This document shows, in pieces, positions 1 through 10,951 of a DNA stretch of 64,000 nucleotides. This DNA is from Adineta steineri (taxonomy: Eukaryota > Rotifera > Eurotatoria > Adinetida > Adinetidae). The stretch covers positions 310,001-374,000 of the forward strand of contig CAJNOI010000037.1 of the NCBI GenBank assembly GCA_905250115.1, read 5' to 3'. Position numbers and translations under genes: made by a program. A model generated the notes under the pieces. The model searched no databases. It saw only the letters and a program-made list of their open reading frames with translations, and was not told the DNA's origin. Within the stretch, counting starts at the first letter, position 1. Every line of letters starts with the position of its first letter.

Positions 1-95
1 CCCAATTTATTTACTTATAAAAAAGTAATTTTAAAACATAAATACAAAAACTATTATAAATATATATATATATATATATATGTACTTATTCATAG

Positions 96-3000
96 ATTGA
101 ATCATTAGTTGAACGAATGCAAGATGAAAATACTGGTTTACCAATAAAATCCGTCAAAAGTTTTATGTCAAAAATTCCCAGTGTTTTAACCGGTGGAGAT
201 TTAATACAATGGGTTTTGAAAACACTTGATGTTGAGGATACAGGTATAGTCTAACTTATTAATTTGAAATATATATAATATCAAATATTTATTTAGCTGA
301 AGCTGTACATCTAGCTAATCTTATGTCATCACATGGCTATGTAAGATTATCTTTCTAACTAAGTAATAATGATAATAAATACTTATTTTTCTTATATTTA
401 GATATTACCCATTGAAGATCATGTATTAACCGTAAAAAATGATGGAACTTTTTATCGATTTCAAGTATTAATATTTTTATAATTTTATCTATGATTATTT
501 TCTTTTTCTGCAGACACCTTATTTTTGGCCATCAAGTCATGGTGAAGCCGATAATATTGATTATGGTAAAATTCATACAATAGACAGATTTTTTTTTGAT
601 TAAATAAATTTCAATTTTATATATAGCTGTGTATTTATGTAAACGAACGATGCAAAATAAAACTCGATTAGAACTAGCTGATTACGAAGCTGAAAATTTA
701 GCTAGACTTCAAAAACTATTTGCACGAAAATGGGAATTTATCTACATGCAAGCTGAAGCACAAATAAAGTACGATTATTTTTGAAAAATCAATTTTTTTT
801 CTATTTTATTTATTTATTAGAGTCGATAAAAAACGAGATAAATTCGAACGAAATGTTCTCGATTCACAAGAACGTGCTTTTTGGGATGTACATCGACCAG
901 CACCCGGTTGTATCAATACAACTGATCAAGATATTAAAAAATTAATGCGAAGAAAAATATCTACTATAACTCCACGTTTATTAATTGATGCTTATCGAAA
1001 AGCAACAACAGTAACAACAGTAAATCCTGCTCCAGCATCAGCTCTTGCATTTGCTGCTAATCGAAATTTAATTACAATGACTGTTGGTTTATTAACAACA
1101 GGACCATCAGCAGCAAACACACCAACAACAACAAATTCGAATACACCAAGTAGTCCGCCACAAATACGAGCATCAATCTTACGTGAATGTGATGAAAATT
1201 TATTAACTGAACAATTATTACAAGAAATTGAATTTCTTAAACATCGAATTGATAGACGATGTATAAAAACATCTAAAGTTTGCGAAAGTTTTGTTTCTTA
1301 TTTCGAACAATATGCTGAATTTGATCCATTTATTACATTATGTGAACCATCAAATCCATGTATGAATATTTCTAATTATTACGAGTCATTTACATAATAT
1401 ATATATATATTTTCCGAGATGATTGTAAAATTTATTCTGATAAATATTTGTATGGAAATAGTGACTTATAGATCGAAATCGATGAACACAAATTGAGAGT
1501 ATAGACAAAAATAACTTCCGGATAATAAAATTATCGTTATGAATGTCAACAGAATGCATTAGATAGGCGTAGTTTAGATTCTACATGAAGATCTGTGATG
1601 TAGAATTTCGAGGTTTTAATAGAAACTTGCAGTATGAGGGGTTTCAATTTCCGATAACAACTTTATATCATTTCCTTTAAACAATTGTTAAGTTAGATGA
1701 CAATAGATAATCAAATAAACAATAGATGCATTCTTCGTACATAAATGGATATACACTGATTGAATTCTTACAAGAAAATAAGATTCGTTATATTTATACT
1801 AATGTCAAATGAACTTCTCGTTTAATTAATTCATGTTTTATAATCATTATTTATAAAACATCGTAATAGCTGACTAAGTTGAAGGTTTTTTTAATGAGAA
1901 CAACTCATTATTTTTTCTATACTCTTAATCTATGTTGAACAGGCATTATTTTTTAGAACAATTAGGATTGTATTATTATGTTTATTTCTAGGGATAACTG
2001 ATTCAACTGATCTATGGGAATTAGAAAAAGCTAGTAATCCAAAAGATATATCATCACGACGTGTTAAACGTTGGGGTTTTTCAATACATGAATTACTTAA
2101 AGATCCAATTGGTCGTGATTATTTTTGGAAATTTCTTGATAAAGAATATTCAAGTGAAAATCTACGTTTCTATGAAGCATGTATACAATTACGTTTTCAC
2201 ACTCCACAAAAAGATGTGCTTAATCGAGTTAAAGAAATTTATAATGAGTTTCTTTCACCAGGTAACACAAAAGAATAAAATTTGTCATATTAACTTATTT
2301 TTTGACTCTATTAGGTGCTTATTATTCAATAAATATTGATCAACGTGTCATGAATTTAACAAAACATAATATGGCTCATCTTCCTAATAGATATACATTT
2401 GACGAAGCTCAGGTTTGATCTTTAATTTACATTAATAAAATATTATTTTTTGTTTCTCATTAGGATCACATCTTTAATTTAATGAATCGTGATACATATG
2501 CTCGATTCTTACGTTCCGAAGCATATAAAGAATTATTACTAGGTGGAAAAAAGAAAGTAAGTAATGTGTTTAATAATAAACATATTTAGAAAATACGTCA
2601 AACTTTTCTTTTTGGTCAAACATATGTAAATATACATATAATATACAAGATTATATACTGGCAATAAAAATCAATGTAATACTGATGATAATTGTTTTTC
2701 TTTCTTTCTTTTTTTCAATGTATGCAACTGCTGTGGGGTTTTTGACTGATTTTCTTTTTCTTTTGTTTTGTTTGTTGTTATTATTATTTTGATTTTAGCT
2801 ATCCAAAAAATACTGATGTAGACTATCGAGCGAATGCACTTGTAATAAAGCATATATATATATTTATACATATATATTTAATCTATCATTTTACTCTCTG
2901 CCTGTTTCATCTTAATCTTTCCCTTTTGCACATAAACACATTAGGACAATTATTTACTCATTAAGAAAAGACACTGATAGATAGATACTAGTTGTTGTTT

Positions 3001-3413
3001 GATACCTCAAAACCTTCATTTATTACATACACATAAATACACATATATACATATATATATATTATATCTACTCTCTATTTTTATGCTTCGGTTGGATTGA
3101 AAAATGCTTGTACTCATTTTATACAGCTATCACAGCGGATGTCTTTTTTTGTCCTGTTGTCTGCTTTATTCAATTATTTTATTTATTCCATTTAAGCATA
3201 TTTTTTTATACTATATTTTATTCTTTCTTATTTATATACAGTAATTTTTAATTAATTTTGTTTTTGTCTTTTTTTTCCGTCTAGCTTGGACTTAAATCAG
3301 GACGACTTTCAATTGTTATACGAAATCCAACAGAAAGCTTTTCAATTAGTGGTAGTACTTTACTCACCGGTGGTACTAATGACAAGCATTTATTAGGAAC
3401 TGGTCTTCGTTAA
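96..3413 (+). CDS. R7-family regulator of G-protein signalling (RGS6/7/9/11-like), 5' end outside window
   Basis: GTPase-activating protein for Gi/o alpha subunits, working with a G-beta-5-type partner at the membrane. Exons read: 96-243, 297-340, 402-464, 514-565, 627-768, 821-1359, 1992-2261, 2315-2412, 2464-2556, 3285-3413. They sum to 1578 nt in one frame, giving 525 residues plus stop. Domain order: DEP (exons 1-4, '[10 protein letters not shown]'), DHEX helices (exons 5-6), a GGL domain with '[13 protein letters not shown]', then the RGS box (1992-2556, '[15 protein letters not shown]', '[16 protein letters not shown]'). The 1360-1991 intron splits a Trp codon and restores the family sequence EPSNPW. 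A low-complexity Thr/Asn linker lies near 1010-1170. The first codon at 96 follows an AG acceptor, so upstream exons are missing. Two introns (632 and 728 bp) are long beside the usual ~50 bp. Subtype (6, 7, 9 or 11) cannot be fixed. Confidence 0.93.
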
Positions 3414-4474
3414 TACAAAATTTATCATATCTGGTCTTCTTCTTTATCTTTTTTTATACTCATTTTATTTCTAGTCAAAAATTCGAACAGTCATTGCTTC
3501 TTTTTTTTTTCTTTCTTTTGTCTTATATTTACATGTGTGTATGTGTGTTGGTGTGCATAATTTGCTCTTACTGCATATCTTGTACCTGTGTATTTTCATT
3601 AGTTGATTGTCATTCTTTTTAGTTATTCATTTATTATAACTATTGATAAATATATACATATATATATATATATACTTGCTTAGCGATACGCAAGATAGAT
3701 TAACTAACTGTTGTTTAATTTCATACACTCCATGGGAATATATACAAAAAAATTTTATTTCACAATATATTAATACAAAAATAATTGATTAACTACTAGT
3801 ACAGATTTCCCAACAGCACGTAGCTCGTGCCAACACTTTAATGTGAATAAACAAACAAACACAGGAGGGTTCATTTAACAAATATTTTCTTTCTCAATTA
3901 TTTCATACATTCTTCTTTGATATAATGTTAATCATCAGAAATATACGAAACTTGTTCGATTTTTGAACTGATACGTAAAAATAAATAATATAATTTCATT
4001 GCTAACACTATCTAAAAAAAACCTTTACTCCAAATGGAAAAAAAATTTTCTATTAAGATGTATAATTACTTGTCACTTCAATTCATAATTGCTCTCTGCT
4101 CAATGTTTTGATTGTATTCGATATGGCACACGTCATTGTTTTTCTTAACAATTAACACCTATATTCAAAACATAACATCATATCAACAAATAAGCTTTCT
4201 TTCTTTCTTAATATACATATGGATCAAAGATTGATATATTGAACTTCATTAATAATGCTGAGAAATTTTCGAAAAGAAAAATATCTTCTTCTCTTCTTCT
4301 CTTCTTGTAAATATTGAATATTTTATCTGTCACCATTTAACAGATAATTGTCAATGTTTACTTGATAAGAAAGTTAACTTTCCCTTCATCAATTAGTATT
4401 CATATATACAATCCCAGCATTGTGTTCTTCTCTATATAAATAGCTACTCTATTTAATTTCATAACATCATTAAA
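3414..4474. other. Intergenic region, no gene seen
   Basis: AT-rich DNA between the RGS stop and the next small ORF. It holds T-rich tracts, a short TA/CA tract near 3650-3675 and pyrimidine-rich runs near 4195-4310. No open frame with family similarity was found on either strand. Confidence 0.6.
4432..4440 (+). promoter_or_regulatory. Candidate TATA box
   Basis: The sequence CTATATAAA lies 35 bp before the ATG at 4475. If used, transcription would start almost at the start codon, giving a very short leader. In such AT-rich DNA this can occur by chance. Confidence 0.3.
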
Positions 4475-4858
4475 ATGATAAATATTGATAAATCATCATT
4501 ACTACTTCCAACTATTGATATGTTTCAATCTTATATTCCTCTAACATCTACACCAAAACGTTCAACTAAATCTTCGTATTCTCAACCATTATCATCAACA
4601 TTATCAACATCACATAGTTCTTCCAAGCAAATGGATTTATCAATTTCAGCAATTACTTTAATTAAAAAATCATTAGTGCCTTGTAAAAAACGTCGTCATT
4701 CATATTTTCGACGACGACAAACTCATATCCATTCATCGACAATTAATAAACGTATTGAACTCAAACATTTATTATATTCAACACGAGCAATGAAATATCA
4801 AAATGATGATAAACAACATCATTATACAAAAAATGAATTGAAAATTTATATTGTATAA
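4475..4858 (+). CDS. Small basic, serine-rich protein of unknown function (127 aa)
   Basis: Single-exon ORF that I do not recognise. The N-terminal half is rich in Ser, Thr and Pro. The middle holds two basic clusters, 'KKRRH' and 'FRRRQ' (about residues 70-82), which could be a nuclear localisation signal. The C-terminus is rich in His, Asn and Lys. Arg codons are CGT/CGA and Ser codons mostly TCA, as in the recognised genes here, which argues for real coding. A TATA-like box lies upstream, and AATAAA occurs about 35 bp after the stop. No signal peptide or membrane segment is visible. It could be a lineage-specific gene or a chance ORF. Confidence 0.5.
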   Translation: MINIDKSSLLLPTIDMFQSYIPLTSTPKRSTKSSYSQPLSSTLSTSHSSSKQMDLSISAITLIKKSLVPCKKRRHSYFRRRQTHIHSSTINKRIELKHLLYSTRAMKYQNDDKQHHYTKNELKIYIV

Positions 4859-5450
4859 AACTATTTATTTTATTATTAATACCGTTATTTTCGAATAAAA
4901 TTTTTTTTTGTATAAAAAACCTCTGAATATATGATAATGAAATTATTTCGAGAGAGAGTAATTAGTTTTGTAATATTAGACAAATATCTTCATATATGAA
5001 AGCTAACAAGATAATTCACGAGGGATATTATTTTTTAAAGATGTCTATTGAGAATTGATAATTACTATGAATTATTAACTACTTTCATTCATGTTACAAT
5101 CAACTCTGTAACCTTACTGAATTTCGCATTACATACAATAAAATTTTCTGATTGCCTTTCCATTGGACTTTCGAAAGTACGCACATTAAAAAAAATGAAA
5201 ATAAAAGCCTTTTACTTATACTTAATGTGCCATAAAACGTCTCAGTTACCTATCACAAATGGCGGATGATATTCTATTAATTTCATCTAAGCGTTTAGTT
5301 TATCTTTTAGTAACCTATATCATATTATTGTTTTGATGAAAATAATTTGATTTGACTCATATTGAAAATTGTGTAAGGTAGATATATTAAAGGTCGACGA
5401 AAAGCAATCGCTCTATTCATTTTTTTGTTTGATACTAAGATAATAATACA
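4859..5450. other. Intergenic region, no gene supported
   Basis: Contains the polyadenylation-like AATAAA of the preceding ORF and an open frame at 5048-5269 without convincing codon use or motifs. The last part is presumably the promoter and leader of the CUB-LDLa gene. Confidence 0.5.
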
Positions 5451-6219
5451 ATGGCAATAATCAGTCGATTTTCAACTTTAACTACTTTATGTTTATTGAT
5501 TTTAATTATTCAAACCAATGCTGGTAAAGCTACTGAAAAATGTAAATATATGATTTTTTTCTATATTGAATTCTAAGATAATAAATTTGATGTTTATAGT
5601 CTTTATGGATAAAATGTGCGGTCAAGATCATTTAGTTCTTGATGGAGATAAAAGACCGGGCATTTCATTTCAATTAACAAACAGTAATAAATATAAATCT
5701 AACACAAATTGTACGGTGAAATTTCGAACTGCTCAACCAAGTCAACGAATAGTTATTACAGTAGAAAAAATGGATATTGCTGATTGTCCAAGTGATACAT
5801 TACTTATCTATGATGGTACAACAGTACTTAATAAAAATGCAAATCAACAATGTGGTTCACCTGCATTCTTTACATTCACAGTATGTTTTTTTATTCGAAT
5901 TTCAATTTAAGTTAGACTTTAATCTATTTTAGAGCTCAACAACACAAGTATCAATAACATTTCAAAGTAATTCAGCTGTAGAATCAAGTGGATTTCAAAT
6001 GGCAATTGCACTTCATTTTCCTAGTATGTTCTAACTGATATATGTATAAAAGATCAATTGAATGAATTTCTTAATTTAGCGGTTCCTGCATGTCCTCAAA
6101 ATCTTGGTTTTTATCAATGTAAAAATCGAAATTGTATTTCGAAACAATTGAAATGTGATGGACGGAATCATTGTGGTGATAGTACAGATGAAAATGAATG
6201 CAGTTTAATTTCTCATTAA
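5451..6219 (+). CDS. Secreted CUB + LDL-receptor class A protein (200 aa)
   Basis: Four exons (5451-5541, 5600-5880, 5933-6023, 6080-6219) sum to 603 nt and close in frame. Residues 1-23 form a signal peptide with a Leu/Ile-rich core, ending near 'TNAG'. A CUB domain follows (about residues 36-155), with paired cysteines, the 'CPSDTLLIYDG' core typical of CUB folds and a late 'GFQMAI' strand. The C-terminus is one LDLa module: 'FYQCKNRNCISKQLKCDG' then 'CGDSTDENEC', holding the six Cys and the acidic calcium-binding residues. No transmembrane segment follows, so the protein is probably secreted; CUB and LDLa modules bind proteins or glycans. The ATG at 5451 was chosen because it begins the signal peptide. 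The stop lies 91 bp from the stop of the convergent galactosyltransferase gene. Confidence 0.88.
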
Positions 6220-6310
6220 TAACAATTTTTATTTTTAACATCATTTTTTGTTTTTTTTGTAACAAAAAAAAAAGCACGAAAAAATATAATTAGATGATGT
6301 TTGATATATA

Positions 6311-7948
6311 TCATTTCGGTTGTTCACCGACATCAATTAAAAAATGAGTATAAAGATGATAAAAAGTTGTATTTAATAATTTATATTTCACATTATTAAC
6401 ACCATCGGAATCAATACGAATATGTGCTGTACGTAATACTTTCATACGAGCAGGATTTAATTTTTGATGAGTATGTTTTAACATTTTATAACGTGCAACA
6501 GATGCTGGTGGACGTTCAACTTTTAAATGTTTATTTATAATACGAGCATGCATATCATCATCTTCACCACCCCAACCCCAGTAATTTGTTGAGTAACCAT
6601 TGACAAGCAGATAATGTTCACGGCGCATAGCTAAAGAAAAAAAGATTTTCTTCATTAAAAACAACTTTGTTAAACTTATTATAAGTAAGTCGCATGCTTT
6701 GGAAGTAAAGCCTTAGAGGAAATTATATCTTCAAAGAAAGTAATTAAAAGTACAACTTTTATATCCAAGGTTTCATTACACACAATGTGTTCTCAGATAA
6801 CAACTATGTTTAATTATTAATATATAATTAGATATTTTTAAACTGATAAGCCTTAGAGAGATGTTTGCTGTTGTTTTTTTTTATTAGGAAAAGAAGATTA
6901 TCTGCTCATTTCATTGTACTTTTATAATGTTGACTGAAAATTTTAATAATATATAATATCTCATTAAATAGAATATTTATTAAAATCACGTATATATAGT
7001 TGTCATGAAAGACAAACTAGTGAACGTGCATATAAGTAGAATTCCTTCCGCTTCCTGAAGCGACTATAGTTGGAAAACATAGATTAACATTTTTTATCCA
7101 ATCAGTCACGAAACTATTTCCTCATATACTATTTACTGATATATCTTACCTAAAACACCTCCAACAAGTGTAGCATAGGGTAAATAAAAATGAAATTTAT
7201 CAATAGCAACACTTAAATGACGTGGATATGTTGGACATGTATACATATTACGATCATCAATTGATAATAAATCAACATCATGCATAATAAAACAATGTAC
7301 ATTTGGTTGAAGTTTTAAAATTTCTTTAAAACATCCATTCATAACAATACCTTTATTAAATGTTTTATCAAATGCTTGTTCACATACATATATTCGATAA
7401 TCTAATTGTTGTCGTTGTAAAATTTGATGTGTATGATAGAGAAAATGTGTTAAAATATCCCAACGATCACGATATGGTACAATAATTGCAACTTTATGAC
7501 GAGCTAAACATGTTTTTGGCTGATAAGAACCACCAATATCAACATTAGTATAATAGGATGAATTTGTAGTAATAGAAAAATTTTTTGGTACTTCATTAAC
7601 TTTTAATGGACCTTGAAGATCAGGTGGTACAGGTGGACAATAAGTTAATGATAGATTTCGAGTTTCTGCTATAGTTAAATAATTTTGAATAAATGAATGT
7701 AAAAATGTTTGATAAGTTTTTTCAAAATGATCATCTTTTTTTTTTACAAATATTGCTTCAGATTTATTTAATGGAATATTTTGTTTCATAGATAATGACG
7801 ATGGTGATGTTTGTGTATATTCAGAAATATTATTTGATAATGAACGTTGAACAATATAAATTACATTGAATATACTTGTAAGTAACATAAAACCAGTACA
7901 TATAATACATAATAAATATATATGATCTTGTCGGCGACAATTAATCAT
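6311..7948 (-). CDS. Beta-1,4-galactosyltransferase (type II Golgi enzyme, 372 aa)
   Basis: Family enzymes transfer galactose from UDP-galactose to terminal GlcNAc or related sugars in the Golgi. Exon 1 is 7948-7150 and exon 2 is 6630-6311, joined through a 519-bp intron; 1119 nt close in frame. Residues 10-33 form the membrane anchor after a short cytoplasmic tail. The catalytic domain shows 'HKVAIIVPYRDR', a 'DVD' metal site in 'MHDVDLLSIDD', 'PRHLSVAIDKF', and across the splice the diagnostic 'NYWGWGGEDDD'. Length matches animal B4GALT proteins (about 350-400). Possible N-glycosylation sites lie in the stem ('NFS', 'NSS'). Which acceptor it uses cannot be told from sequence; B4GALT and invertebrate beta-1,4-GalNAc transferases share these motifs. 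Confidence 0.9.
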
Positions 7949-8049
7949 ATTTTTTTAATATTCTTATCACATGATTACAAAGTCATCTGTTAAAAAAATA
8001 ATGAAAAGTATATTCGCAAGACTGGACAAATTACAAATGCCCTTTCTTT

Positions 8050-8084
8050 TCTTCTTCTTCTTCTTCTTCTTCTTCTTCTTCTTT
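8050..8084. repeat. (CTT)n microsatellite
   Basis: About eleven consecutive CTT/TTC units on the plus strand within a longer pyrimidine tract. No coding role is evident. Confidence 0.9.
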
Positions 8085-10570
8085 TTGTTATAATACGGAT
8101 TGAAGAAAAAGCAAACTATAGATGCACACATACAAACGCATATAAAGAAACAATGAAATCGGTTTTCTTTCTCCGAGCGTTGACTATGGGTCCGATGCTG
8201 TTAAGCTAACATTTCTGTCTTAGCTCAATTTTTTTGTCGCATTTCTTTCTTCACACGACGATTCTGTGCGTGTCTAATTAAGTTTTTTTTCTCTCCAAAG
8301 AAATATAGGAAAGAACGGGAATGTAACAAAAAAAAAACAAAGTTAAAAAAAGAATCTCTTGACAAAAATCTTAATAATGCATAGAATTATACAAGTGAAC
8401 ATCTTATGTTCAATTGATATAATTTTTCAATACTACTACTATTACTATTATACATATAAAGGTATATATGCATTGCCTTTTCACAGTTGACATACAATGT
8501 GAATAGAAAAAAAAAGATATGAAATGAAATGCTAAGCGAAATCAATCGAACTCCTACCTTAAAAATGTTTCATTTCATTTTACTTTTGATCTATCGTGTT
8601 AGTGTGTTACACATGATAAATATAAAGACGAATTGTTACTGATAATTTGATTTCGATTGAATACTAACATTTTTTCTATAAATAGAAAACTAATGAAGCG
8701 GAAACTAAGCAACAGAACAAACAGATATAATAAAAAAAAGAAAATCGTTCAGTCCTGTCAATATTTCGATGTTCACATGACCCGTTGATATAATAGGTAA
8801 TTATATATGAGAGCTAATAACGTTCTACCAACGTATTGATATCGATGAAGCGAGAGACTTTATGCTTTATGATGTATACACAGACGATGACAATAATATT
8901 AAACACGAGAAAGAGGAGAAGGTGACTGAAAGAAAAGAAAGAGAAAGAAAAAAAAAGCGAGGATTTTGATTTCATCAAGTAGATATTCGATCAGTTCACA
9001 TATATGTACATGTAAAGGATCATATCATTTGTATTAAGATGAATGTATGAAACGTTTTCTTTTTATATTTTCCTTTCAATGACATAGACAATTGGAACAA
9101 TTGACATGATGTCAAGTATGTTCTACCACATCAGTACGAATAATATAGGTAACACTACCTATATACAATCATATTTTTTATAATGTGAATAAATAAAAAT
9201 GATTTCCCAATACGCTCAGTTATAGATAAACTTACTTTATTGAATAGTAGAAAACTAAGAAAAAATGAATGAATACCAAATAATTATTATCGTGTATAGA
9301 TTTAATTTATTAGGGATATCCTATGACGTAAAAAAAAATTAAAACATTAGAATTTTGAAAGAACCTTATATGTTTAGTATAGGAAGCAAAAAAATGTCGA
9401 AAGTGTTATTAACATAACTTCGTCATGTATTAGGGCATAATATAAATATTCTTGAAGATTATTAATGCAATAGGGTTGAAAAAGTATATTGATGAAAGGG
9501 CATTAATAGTAAGTTCGATATTTTTTCTTTTGATATACTTCATATTCGTTTTTCTTTCCTTTTGATTAAGCCCTTGTCATTTTTCATTATGATAAATTTC
9601 TTTTGATAGAAAATATTTTTTTTGTATTATTTCCTTAAAAATACTGAAAGAAAATTGAACCGTATTTTGTATTGCTTTTATAATTTTTTTTAAATATGAA
9701 ATGTAAAATGACTAATGGTTGATATACAAAAGTATTCTTGCAACCTTGTATAGAATAATTATTATAAAAAAAAGACTAGAACCCTAGGACATTAGTTCTT
9801 TGATAATTTCTATACGAACTTATGTGATTTTTTAATATTGGTTATTATCAAATGTTATATATCAATATGATAAAATTCTTCAATTGTATCAGATGAAATC
9901 AACATTATATAGATACTAATATTTTTTTTATACCGATATCAATAACCTTTAAATCTATTGCAAAGGTAGTTGAAAATGCTTGAGCTTGAAAAATGAAAAA
10001 GTGACAAAATCAATTATAAAGGATTAAAATCTTTTTATTGATTTATATTTCTTTTTATCGTAAAGTCCTTACGCCAAATGAATATTTCACGATTAAATAT
10101 GGTTCTAAATTGAAAGTTTATATACGATCATATTTCCTATTTGTCGATATGAAAAGTCTGAAAAAGTTAATCTCGAGAACCTATAGTCAGTAATAAATTT
10201 ATTTTTTTGTAATTTCAAACAAAAATAAAAACTTCAATGAATAATAAACTATAAAGTATCATTTTTCAAGGCTAAACATTTCCTACGAAGTTAGAAGAAG
10301 TCATTCGTAATTCTTCACTTTTGTCGTAGTAGAAAACTGTTTCTCTGTCAAGCAAGATTCTTTAATATTTCAGGGCAAACTATTTAGCTCAGTGTGGATA
10401 GATAAAATAGATGGGTGTAGGTGTGAGTGTGGCTTCCTCAAGGAGATTCTTTTAACACTATTTTCTTTATCAACATGATATACAAACTGAAGTGTTTAAT
10501 TGAATATATTTATTAGTGATAAATGATAAATAATGAAAAGCAATTGTAAAATGAGATCAGATTCGCAGAT

Positions 10571-10690
10571 TAATCAGCTGACGGTTAATAGTCAGCACTT
10601 CTCATCAGTTTCCAGTACTAAGGAACCTGATGAGGGTAGACGCTGATGTGATTCTTTATACGCACGCCCAATCACAGCCTCATCCATATA
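10571..10690. repeat. Block of consecutive hairpins (possible structured RNA or foldback element)
   Basis: Three inverted repeats occur in a row in a stretch with more G+C than its surroundings. First, GCTGAC (10577-10582) pairs with GTCAGC (10591-10596) across an 8-nt loop. Second, CTCATCAGTTTCC (10601-10613) pairs with GGAACCTGATGAG (10622-10634), 12 of 13 positions, again with an 8-nt loop. Third, GATGAGG near 10629 can instead pair with CCTCATC near 10680, enclosing GTGATT/AATCAC. The second and third are mutually exclusive. The CTGATGAG string recalls the hammerhead ribozyme core, but the required GAAA segment is absent. Confidence 0.45.
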
Positions 10691-10951
10691 CTTAGACTAT
10701 TCTTGTCTTCAAAAGATAACATCAGTTTAGTTTCCATTGATTCAAGCAAAAAAACAGTACAAGAAGCTGAAAGCATAAGCATTAATGAGTTTGAGTGAAA
10801 GATTGATAATGGGAAAGTTTTATGAAAAGTTCTGGTATAGAACGAATATTGTTATTCGCTTCATATTGTTAAGTGGTTAATGATAGGATAATGTTGTTGG
10901 TAGAATACAGAAATGTCAATAAGGATGTTAAATATGATGGAGAAATAAATT

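Larger units (their letters stand above)
7949..10951. other. 3-kb gene-free region
   Basis: No coding segment was found on either strand. It holds the upstream region of the galactosyltransferase gene, a CTT microsatellite near 8050-8084, many poly-A/T tracts, a short telomere-like G-rich patch at 10412-10432 (GGTGTAGGTGTGAGTGTGG) and the hairpin block at 10571-10690. Confidence 0.6.

Noticed and set aside
2671-2871. Minus-strand frame inside the long RGS intron
   Set aside because: Lys/Ile-rich translation of AT-rich intron DNA with no similarity and no codon bias.
10601-10634. Hammerhead ribozyme, suggested by CTGATGAG on both strands next to stems
   Set aside because: The GAAA segment after stem II and an NUH cleavage site in the right place are missing on either strand; the string recurs only because it forms an inverted repeat.
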